A DNA stretch of 64,000 bases from Affinundibacterium flavidum (GTDB lineage Bacteria > Pseudomonadota > Gammaproteobacteria > Burkholderiales > Burkholderiaceae_D). The position numbers were made by a program, and so were the translations under genes. The stretch lies in NCBI RefSeq assembly GCF_014284175.1, contig NZ_JACOGA010000003.1, forward strand, positions 186,001 to 250,000, given 5' to 3'. The notes under the pieces are model-generated. The model made no database searches, was not told where the DNA came from, and worked only from the letters and a program-made list of their open reading frames with translations. This document shows positions 18,007 through 25,134 of this stretch, one piece after another (position 1 is the first letter of the stretch; each line of letters begins with the position of its first letter).

Positions 18007-18238
18007 ATCAAGTTTAATGAACGTTAGCTCCTATATCTTTTGTATAGGGGACTTAAAAAAAGTCAATTGACACCTCACCGCGGCGCAACTTAATCTCAAT
18101 CATGCATTGAATCATTGACGATCATTAGCCATCTCAGGTTCTTCTTTAATTCAGTAAAAAATTTTGCGTATTACTTTATAAGATCCAATTCATTTGGACA
18201 TTTTTTTAGAAAATCACTGAAACTAAATGGGGAAGACA

Positions 18239-19501
18239 ATGAAATTTGAAACATATAAGAAACTAGGTGTAGCTGCTATCCTGCTCTTAGGCGTGACGAA
18301 CATAAGCCATGCACAAACGCGGAAATATACAATTCCTGTTGTATTTCATGTACTCGGTTCGGGTACAGCCAGCACTGAAGCAACTCCAGCGCGCATCACG
18401 GGTGCACTCAGAACGGCAAATTTGGCTTTTCAGGGGCAGTATCCTTCGTTAGGAATTGATCCCGCGACCATAATCGCCAACAGGGGTGGCCTTGATATCG
18501 AATTTAAGTTAGCACAACGACGCCCAGATGGAACATCAACCACTGGCATTGACTATATTCCGAATGCACCCGCTGCCTATGTCACCAATGGCGCAACCGA
18601 TGCCAATTTACCCAAAATTACAGCAGCCTATAATTGGGATGTTTCGCGTTATTTGAATATCTATATTGTTGACAGATTAGAGACAAATGCCGATTACGGC
18701 GGACTTGCATGGCAACCAACTTATGCGACGAACTTGAATGCAGTGTTGTTACCGTCGTGGGCAATTGGTGCAAAACAGAATGATCCGAATATCAGCTCAC
18801 GAGTACCTACGCCTGGACAACAAATGAACTTGGCACACGAAATAGGGCATGCAATGAACTTGTATCATACCTTTGTGCCTAATGGTTCAGATCTTTGTGG
18901 TACAGATGGTGTTGCAGACACGCCCCCAGATGATGGCAAAGGATTTATTTTCGCCACCCCCACCTCCATCTATTACGCGCCAAACTCTTGCAATGGTGGA
19001 CAAAAAAAGCCTGTCAATATAGAAAATGTCATGGGAGCACCAAATGACACGACTATGTTTACGAAAGGTCAATTGGCCATTGTCGAACAAACTCTCAATT
19101 CAGCAGTTTGGAGCCGTAACAGTCTTTGGTCCAATAATTCCTTGGTCTGTACAGGCTTAGCCACTGGCACTTGCGCAACATCATCAAGTGGGTATACCGC
19201 ATTGCAAAGTGGTGTGGCCGTGACTGTCAATGTTGATACCGGGAAAACCCAAATGTTTCAAATTTCAGTACCATCAGGAAAAACTAGCTTAACAGTGACA
19301 CTGAAAAATGGTACGGGCGATGGTGATATTTATGGCAAAGCTCAAACCATACCAACGCGCAGTGTGTACGACAGGGCTTCCTTTGCCGATGGAAACAATG
19401 AGGCATTTGTTGTCAATACACCTGCCGCCGGAACTTACTACATTATGGTAGAGGGCTATTCGAAAGTAACTGGTGCCGTGCTAACTGCAACTATCAAGTA
19501 A
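18239..19501 (+). CDS. Secreted M43-like zinc metalloprotease with C-terminal PPC domain
   Basis: A 420-residue exported protein. Residues 1-25 form a signal peptide ending SHAQ. The catalytic domain carries H200-E201-x2-H204-x5-H210 (AHEIGHAMNLYHTF), the metzincin zinc site of the M43 cytophagalysin/pappalysin type, followed by the NVMG stretch at the Met-turn. The usual glycine in HExxHxxGxxH is asparagine here. Residues about 320-420 form a bacterial pre-peptidase C-terminal (PPC) beta-sandwich (GTGDGDIYGKA, AGTYYIMVEGYS), common on secreted proteases and often removed on maturation. The start at 18239 has a GGGGAAG box; a start at 18227 is less likely. Confidence 0.85.
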   Translation: MKFETYKKLGVAAILLLGVTNISHAQTRKYTIPVVFHVLGSGTASTEATPARITGALRTANLAFQGQYPSLGIDPATIIANRGGLDIEFKLAQRRPDGTSTTGIDYIPNAPAAYVTNGATDANLPKITAAYNWDVSRYLNIYIVDRLETNADYGGLAWQPTYATNLNAVLLPSWAIGAKQNDPNISSRVPTPGQQMNLAHEIGHAMNLYHTFVPNGSDLCGTDGVADTPPDDGKGFIFATPTSIYYAPNSCNGGQKKPVNIENVMGAPNDTTMFTKGQLAIVEQTLNSAVWSRNSLWSNNSLVCTGLATGTCATSSSGYTALQSGVAVTVNVDTGKTQMFQISVPSGKTSLTVTLKNGTGDGDIYGKAQTIPTRSVYDRASFADGNNEAFVVNTPAAGTYYIMVEGYSKVTGAVLTATIK

Positions 19502-19513
19502 TCTGATAAACGA

Positions 19514-19550
19514 GAGTCGTGCAAATGATTATTACTGCACGACTCACTTT
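19514..19550 (+). terminator. Terminator hairpin after the metalloprotease gene
   Basis: GAGTCGTGCA (19514-19523) and TGCACGACTC (19536-19545) form a perfect 10-bp stem with a 12-base loop, followed by ACTTT. It lies 13 bases after the stop. Confidence 0.75.
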
Positions 19551-20104
19551 GTGAATAAAACTGCGACATAAAAAACTTGATTTATCAAATTGAAAAATAT
19601 TTAATCAAACATAGTGTTTGAAAATATGTTGCTTTGTGTCGACACTAATACCCAACTAATTTAGTTGCAAAAGATGCCAATCTTAGCAATGTAGCCTAAG
19701 TCGCAATTATAGGTTTTTCCTCATACTCTAGACCGACACGATCTATTCTCCCAAGCGCTTTCCCCGAACTGCCCAATAAACTTAGCGTTCAATCTGCTAA
19801 CAGCCAAGGTCATGACTTAAGGCCATCAAGCCTTTACCAATTTAAGATTGGTATCATCGATACGCATCTACATTAATTTCAGTTTAAATGATTCATTTGC
19901 ATTATATTTAGATGCGGAAACCCAAATAAATTTCCGCAAGGCAAGTTTATCTGCTACATTGATATTTGACGAAAGTGGGAATCAAGCACAAAATTTGGCA
20001 GACTCATTTATAGTTAAATGAATTTTAGCCAGCTTGGCTGGAAATCCTCAGCCGGCTTATATGCGGTGAAATACGTTTTCTCAAAAACGGAGTGACTTTG
20101 TGTC
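19551..20104. other. Gene-free leader region with a row of small hairpins
   Basis: No protein frame is credible. Before the HDOD gene lie, in order: AAGGC/GCCTT around 19820; TACCAAT (19835-19841) with ATTGGTA (19847-19853); GTATC/GATAC immediately after; GCGGAAA (19914-19920) with TTTCCGC (19931-19937); and CCAGC/GCTGG at 20029-20041. They could be parts of a structured 5' leader or separate binding sites. I compared it with the c-di-GMP GEMM fold and do not see that motif. Confidence 0.45.
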
Positions 20105-20983
20105 ATGAATAAAACTGAAGCCCTAGATCTGCTGGTAGAGCAAGCCTTACGCGATGATCTGATATTTTCCGCCAGCGTTGCCACCTCCTTGCGCGTACAA
20201 GAAGCGATTGATGTCGCTGACTGCAGCTTGGACACCGCCGCAAAAATCATTATGAATGAGCCGCTGTTGGCCGCAAAAGTTGTAGCAGTCGCGAATAGCG
20301 CTGCCTACAATCGCGGATCAAATAGCGTAACGAATGTCAGATCTGCCATCGCCCGCTTAGGATTCAACACTTTGCGCGCGCTCGTGGCATCCCTCGTCAT
20401 GCGTCAAATAGCGGGTGCCAGCAAGCATCCGGTGATACGCGCCAAAATCAATCAATTGTGGGAGCATTCCGCGCAAGTTGCGGCAATCGCACAAGTATTG
20501 GCAAGACGCGTTACTAAGTTAAATCCTGACACCGCTATGTTTGCGGGTATCGTGCATGAAGTCGGCGGATTTTACTTACTTTCACGCGCAGAAGAATTTC
20601 CTTGCTTACTAGAGCCGGACGATCTTTCTGGTGCTAGTGATGACCAGAATTTTGATGAACTCGAGACAGTCTCTACTGATTCACAAGAGGCGATTATAGG
20701 TCGGGCGGTACTTAAAAATCTGCATCTGCCTAGCGAAGTGAACGACGCTTTAGAAGCGCTCTGGTATGGACTACGTGCGATGCCGCCAGAAACTTTGGGC
20801 GACACGCTACTCTTGTCGAATGAATTAGCTCGCACCTTGTCACCACTCGATACGCGCACAGACTCTGAAACAAATCGCTGCGAATCAGAAATCGATTTTG
20901 TGGTGGGCGAAGGAACTTTGCTGAGCATCTTAGAAGAGTCTGAAGATGAAGTGATTACGTTATCTGCTGCTCTAATTATCTAA
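20105..20983 (+). CDS. HDOD domain protein
   Basis: A 292-residue single-domain-type signalling protein. Residues about 15-215 match the HDOD fold (a degenerate HD-domain), including the ANSAAYNRG and VRSAIARLGFNTLRAL helices typical of the family. HDOD proteins lack the metal-binding HD pair and act as protein-interaction modules in signalling, chemotaxis and stress responses. The C-terminal 75 residues are acidic and have no domain I recognise. It is monocistronic and shares a bidirectional terminator with prpE. Confidence 0.85.
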   Translation: MNKTEALDLLVEQALRDDLIFSASVATSLRVQEAIDVADCSLDTAAKIIMNEPLLAAKVVAVANSAAYNRGSNSVTNVRSAIARLGFNTLRALVASLVMRQIAGASKHPVIRAKINQLWEHSAQVAAIAQVLARRVTKLNPDTAMFAGIVHEVGGFYLLSRAEEFPCLLEPDDLSGASDDQNFDELETVSTDSQEAIIGRAVLKNLHLPSEVNDALEALWYGLRAMPPETLGDTLLLSNELARTLSPLDTRTDSETNRCESEIDFVVGEGTLLSILEESEDEVITLSAALII

Positions 20984-21015
20984 ACTAGTAACTCTCAAAC
21001 ATTTTTTCAAATATC

Positions 21016-21057
21016 AAAAAAGGGCATCAGAGTTATTCCGACGCCCTCAGCTTTTTT
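21016..21057. terminator. Bidirectional terminator between HDOD gene and prpE
   Basis: An A-run at 21016-21021, an AGGGC/GCCCT stem (21021-21025 with 21043-21047, extended through one mismatch) and a T-run at 21052-21057 serve two convergent genes. Confidence 0.75.
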
Positions 21058-21070
21058 GCGCTCTCAAAAA

Positions 21071-22960
21071 TTAAGGCAGCAATGCATTCTTGATTTGCTG
21101 CAATGACATAGGATCTTCTATCGTCGTCAGATCACCCGCATCACGACCTTCACAAACCGCTTGTATCGAACGACGCAAGAGTTTACCGGAACGCGTCTTC
21201 GGTAACATCGCCACAAAATACACACGCGATGGTCGCGCCACGGCACCTAATTGCTGATCAACGACAGCCATCACTTCTGCTTCTAAAGTCTTCGCTAATT
21301 CTGCAGTTGCCGCGCGCTCGGGATTTTTGATAATCGCAAAAGCAACTGCAACTTGCCCTTTCAATTTATCCTCAATCCCGACTACAGCGACTTCAGAAAT
21401 CTGCGGGTGACTGGAAATACTTTCTTCAATTTCACGTGTGCCGAGGCGGTGTCCTGCCACATTAATGACATCATCGGTACGACCAAGGATGAAGTAATAG
21501 CCATCCGCATCACGGATGCCCCAATCAAAAGTTGAATACAATTGTTCTTGCGCGAAGTTAGACCAATAAGTTTGTACAAAACGCGCATCGTCACCGTAAA
21601 TGGTTTGCATGCAACCTGGTGGCAATGGTCCTTTAATCGCCACCACGCCTTTTTCATTTGCTCCGCAAACCGCTCCTGTGGCTTCGTTAATAATGGTCAC
21701 GTTGTAGCCGTACATCGCGATGCCTGGGCTACCGAGACGCGTGTCTTTGTTTTCAACCCCACGTGCGACCGACAAGACAGGCCAACCTGTTTCAGTCTGC
21801 CAGTAGTTATCAATAATCGACACACCAAGCTCGGTCGCGATCCAATTTGAAGTCGTTTCATCGAGCGGTTCACCAGCCAAGTACAAAGCTTTGAGTGAAG
21901 ACAAATCATATTTCTTCATTAACTCGACCGGGTGTTTTTTGAGGACACGTACAGCAGTTGGTGCAGAAAACATGCGCGACACTTTGTATTTTTCAACGAT
22001 GCTCCACCACACGCCAGCATCAGGGCGTATTGGTGTGCCTTCATACATAATTGTCGCCATACCGACAATCAATGGACCGTATACGATGTAAGAATGACCA
22101 ACCACCCAACCAATATCCGAAGTCGCGAAATAGGTTTCACCGGCGTTACCGCAAAAAATATTTTTCATCGATGAAGCCAGCGCCACCGCATAACCACCTA
22201 CGTCACGCTGCACGCCCTTTGGTTTGCCTGTGGTACCCGAAGTGTAGAGCACGTACGACATCTCATTCGATTCCAGCCAAGTCACGGGCACTTGCGCGTC
22301 CATGTGTTGCTCACGCAATGCTGCGTAATCTTCATCGCGACCAGCAACAATATTCATCGCATCGAGACCACGATTCACTAACAAGACTTTTGCAGGTCTA
22401 TGCTCGGCTAACTGAATTGCTTCATCCAGCAAAGGTTTATAAGGCACTGCCTTACCGCCACGCATCCCGGCGTCGGCAGACACCACCAATACGGGTTTAG
22501 CATCGTCAATACGCGTTGCTAAACTCTTAGAGGCGAAGCCACCGAACACCACGGAATGCACAGCACCGATGCGCGCACAAGCCAACATGGCAAATGCGGC
22601 TTCGGCAATCATGGGCATATAGATGAGAACTCTATCGCCCTTCTTGACTCCGAGATCTAACATCATTGCTGCCATGCGTTGTACTTCGACATGCAGTTCA
22701 GCAAAGCTGTAAGTTTTCTCGGAATTGGTTTCAGTCGAAATGGCGATCAATGCCGCCTTATCCGACTGTGTTTCCAACCAACGATCAATCGCGTTATAAC
22801 AAAGATTGGTCTCGCCACCGACGAACCATTTGACGAATGGTAGTTTGCTGTGATCGAGTACTTGGGTGTAGGGTTTGTGCCAGCTGATGAGTTGAGCTTG
22901 TTTGTCCCAGAAGCTGGCGGGATCTTGAATTGAGGCTTGATAAAAATCTTGGTAGTTCAT
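21071..22960 (-). CDS. prpE: Propionyl-CoA synthetase
   Basis: A 629-residue acyl-adenylate-forming enzyme that activates propionate to propionyl-CoA. The ATP-binding loop YTSGTTGKPKG is at about residue 240, and the C-terminal motif KTRSGKLLRR carries the catalytic lysine, which in this family is also the acetylation site controlling activity. The N-terminal FWxxxAxxLxWxxP-type segment (SFWDKQAQLISWHKP) is that of PrpE/Acs. It is the last gene of the prp cluster, separated from prpF by a 760-bp gene-free region holding palindromic elements, so it may have its own promoter. Confidence 0.93.
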   Translation of the reverse strand: MNYQDFYQASIQDPASFWDKQAQLISWHKPYTQVLDHSKLPFVKWFVGGETNLCYNAIDRWLETQSDKAALIAISTETNSEKTYSFAELHVEVQRMAAMMLDLGVKKGDRVLIYMPMIAEAAFAMLACARIGAVHSVVFGGFASKSLATRIDDAKPVLVVSADAGMRGGKAVPYKPLLDEAIQLAEHRPAKVLLVNRGLDAMNIVAGRDEDYAALREQHMDAQVPVTWLESNEMSYVLYTSGTTGKPKGVQRDVGGYAVALASSMKNIFCGNAGETYFATSDIGWVVGHSYIVYGPLIVGMATIMYEGTPIRPDAGVWWSIVEKYKVSRMFSAPTAVRVLKKHPVELMKKYDLSSLKALYLAGEPLDETTSNWIATELGVSIIDNYWQTETGWPVLSVARGVENKDTRLGSPGIAMYGYNVTIINEATGAVCGANEKGVVAIKGPLPPGCMQTIYGDDARFVQTYWSNFAQEQLYSTFDWGIRDADGYYFILGRTDDVINVAGHRLGTREIEESISSHPQISEVAVVGIEDKLKGQVAVAFAIIKNPERAATAELAKTLEAEVMAVVDQQLGAVARPSRVYFVAMLPKTRSGKLLRRSIQAVCEGRDAGDLTTIEDPMSLQQIKNALLP

Positions 22961-23226
22961 TTTATCTCCAGTTTTTATAGCGTTTTTACGTTGAATTCTG
23001 TGTGGCGTTTTATTGATTGTTGTTCTTTTTACGTAATCGCCATTTGTACTACATCAAAGCTTGTCTCTGTCCTGCTTACGTTCTATAACTTTTCTCGCTT
23101 AATTTACTTCCTCTGGCCGGGTGTGGCCCGGCGGCCAAGCACCTTTTTTGCTTCGCCAAAAAAGGTCCTCCAAAAAAGGCGACCGTAGACTCGCCCCTAC
23201 GGGGTGCTTACGCTTCGCTCCAGCAT

Positions 23227-23320
23227 AATTTGTGGATCACAAAAAATGGGAAAGTGTCGAAACTCGCCTGCGGCTCAAACAACGCCACTTTCTTTGTCCA
23301 TTTTCTGTGAAACACAAATT
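23227..23320. repeat. 94-bp palindromic element, copy 1
   Basis: A long imperfect hairpin. Outer stem AATTTGTG/CACAAATT, then TCACA/TGTGA, AAAATGG/CCATTTT and GAAAGTG/CACTTTC, with an apical part holding ACTCGCCTGCGGCTC. It is the inverted relative of the copy at 23478-23571. Confidence 0.85.
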
Positions 23321-23477
23321 ACATCGTCTCAAACGGGGGTAGGTCAAAATCAAAATCAACAACAAAATCAAAAACAACTACCTACCACGGCTATTGGGAA
23401 AATGAGTATCTGTCGGCACTGATTGTTTTGATGTTGCTTTTGAATTTGCTTTTGACTTTCATCCACTTCTGACACTG

Positions 23478-23571
23478 CCAATTGTGCAGGACAGAAAATG
23501 GATAAAGAAAGTGGCGTTGTTTGAGCGAAGCGAGTTTCGACACTTTCCCATTTTTTGTCCTGCACAATTGG
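23478..23571. repeat. 94-bp palindromic element, copy 2 (inverted)
   Basis: Same length and layout as copy 1 but opposite orientation. The outer stem is a perfect 16 bp (CCAATTGTGCAGGACA with TGTCCTGCACAATTGG), then AAAATGG/CCATTTT and GAAAGTG/CACTTTC. Core bases 23491-23558 match the reverse complement of 23239-23308 except for a few positions and the apical GAGCGAAGCGAG variant. Outer stems differ between copies but pairing is kept in both. Confidence 0.85.
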
Positions 23572-23720
23572 GAACCCGAAGGGCAGTGGCAGCGTGGTCG
23601 CCTTCTTTTGCTTACTTTTCTTGGCGAAGCAAGAAAAGTGATTCGTTGGACTATAGTCCAACCTATCGGGCCACTCCCGACCTACAAACCGTTGATAATC
23701 AACAAAGGTGAATAAAAACC

Positions 23721-24905
23721 TCAAAAACAATCTCCAGGCACTCTCACAAACCCCTCCATCAAAACCCTAGCACTACGACTCATACTAGCCTTAGTAACAT
23801 TCCACTCACCATCCACCAACTGAGCCTCAGCCCCAACCCGTAACGTCCCAGAAGGATGCCCAAATCGCACCGCAGAGCGTGCGCCACCGCCGGCAGCAAC
23901 ATTCACTAAAGTACCTGGAATCGCCGCCGCGGTACCAATCGCAACAGCAGCAGTTCCCATCATCGCGTGATGAAGTTTGCCCATAGACATAGCACGTACA
24001 CACAAATCAATTTCATTCGCATGAACCTGTTTTCCGCTTGAGGAAACATAATCCAAAGGTTTGGCGACAAAGGCGACTTTCGGCGTATGTTGACGCTTTG
24101 CAGCCTCATCGATATGTTTGATCAACCCCATACGCACAGCACCATAAGCACGAATAGCTTCGAACTTCGCTAAGGCTGTGGCATCGCTATTAATTGCGTC
24201 TTGTAATTCTTTACCGGTGTAACCTATCTCTTCGGCATTGACGAAAATAGTCGGAATGCCGGCATTGATCATGGTCGCTTTTAAAGTACCTATGCCTGGC
24301 ACTTCTAAATCATCCACAAGATTCCCGGTCGGGAACATAGAGCCACCTGCGCCATCTTCTTCCGCCGCCGGATCCATGAATTCGAGTTGCACTTCAGCGG
24401 CAGGAAAGGTCACTCCATCGAGTTCAAAATCACCGGTCTCTTGTACCTCGCCATTGGTCATCGGCACGTGAGCGATAATGGTTTTAGCGATATTCGCTTG
24501 CCAGATACGTACAACAGCAATGCCGTTTTGCGGCACATTTTCAACCAAGCCCATGCTGATTGCGCAAGAACCGACCGCTGCGGATAAATTACCGCAGTTA
24601 CCGCTCCAGTCAACGAAGGCTTTATCGATGGCGACTTGGCCAAATAGATAATCAACGTCGTGATCAGGCTTGCTGCTTTTGGCGAGTAATACCGTTTTCG
24701 ATGTACTCGAGGTTGCGCCGCCCATACCGTCAATTTGTTTGCCATATGGATCGGGGCTGCCGATCACGCGCAATAACAATGCATCGCGTGCTACGCCCGC
24801 TTGCTGCGCTGCTTCAGGCAAATCCTGCACGCGGAAGAACACGCCTTTGCTGGTGCCGCCACGCATGTAGACTGCGGGGATTTTTATTTGGGGTTGATGG
24901 GACAT
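23721..24905 (-). CDS. prpF: 2-methylaconitate cis-trans isomerase PrpF
   Basis: A 394-residue protein of the PrpF (diaminopimelate-epimerase-like fold) family, which isomerises the trans-2-methylaconitate made by AcnD. The start MSHQPQIKIPAVYMRGGTSKG carries the conserved RGGTSKG motif; the WSGNCGNLSAAVG segment holds the conserved cysteine region. Always paired with acnD, it follows acnD here with a spacer containing repeat copy A. The operon order prpB-prpC-acnD-prpF is the common betaproteobacterial form of the pathway. Confidence 0.93.
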   Translation of the reverse strand: MSHQPQIKIPAVYMRGGTSKGVFFRVQDLPEAAQQAGVARDALLLRVIGSPDPYGKQIDGMGGATSSTSKTVLLAKSSKPDHDVDYLFGQVAIDKAFVDWSGNCGNLSAAVGSCAISMGLVENVPQNGIAVVRIWQANIAKTIIAHVPMTNGEVQETGDFELDGVTFPAAEVQLEFMDPAAEEDGAGGSMFPTGNLVDDLEVPGIGTLKATMINAGIPTIFVNAEEIGYTGKELQDAINSDATALAKFEAIRAYGAVRMGLIKHIDEAAKRQHTPKVAFVAKPLDYVSSSGKQVHANEIDLCVRAMSMGKLHHAMMGTAAVAIGTAAAIPGTLVNVAAGGGARSAVRFGHPSGTLRVGAEAQLVDGEWNVTKASMSRSARVLMEGFVRVPGDCF

Positions 24906-24970
24906 TAGTTTTCTTTCTTATCTAAATCTGTATAAACCACGTACAACGGTTCTACGTTACTGGCTTTTCA

Positions 24971-25094
24971 CTCCTTCCCCCTATCAATTGTATGGGGAAG
25001 GTTGGGATGGGGATGGGTTTCGCGTGACGAAATTCGATACACGTCCACCTGCAAAACCCATCCCCACCCTAGCCCTCCCCTTGAAGGGGAGGGA
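24971..25094. repeat. prp-spacer inverted-repeat element, copy A
   Basis: Two halves are mutually inverted (TGGGGATGGGTTT against AAACCCATCCCCA) around a 32-base centre. Each half also folds on itself (TTCCCC/GGGGAA on the left, CTCCCCTTGAAGGGGAG on the right). It lies between acnD and prpF and is related to copies B and C. Confidence 0.85.
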
Positions 25095-25134
25095 ATTACC
25101 TATCTAATCTGAGGCTGCTCGGATTACCAAATGC

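Larger units (their letters stand above)
17336..18238. other. 900-bp AT-rich gene-free region with several dyads
   Basis: No credible protein is encoded. In order the region holds: the hairpin at 17362-17390; a near-perfect palindrome at 17597-17617; a small hairpin CCTCT/AGAGG around 17786-17797; a strong terminator at 17959-18006; a hairpin CCTATA/TATAGG at 18030-18048; and a possible promoter, TTGACA at 18067-18072 with CTTAAT 16 bp on, which could serve the metalloprotease gene 145 bp further downstream. Confidence 0.6.
22961..23720. other. Gene-free 760-bp repeat island between prpF and prpE
   Basis: No genuine gene is present. The region contains two 94-bp palindromic elements in inverted orientation (23227-23320 and 23478-23571). 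Between them lies a low-complexity CAAAATC-rich stretch and its rough reverse complement. Both flanks carry shorter inverted stretches built around GGCGAAGC and CTTTTTTGCTTCGCC-type sequence (for example about 23139-23180 and 23605-23640). Open frames here run through these repeats and are not real genes. Confidence 0.75.

Noticed and set aside
19800-20104. c-di-GMP (GEMM) riboswitch before the HDOD gene
   Set aside because: Hairpins are present but the conserved GEMM core and tetraloop-receptor arrangement are not visible.
23204-23730. Several short open frames on both strands in the prpF-prpE spacer
   Set aside because: They run through the palindromic elements and give similar low-quality peptides in both copies; no start signals or domain features.
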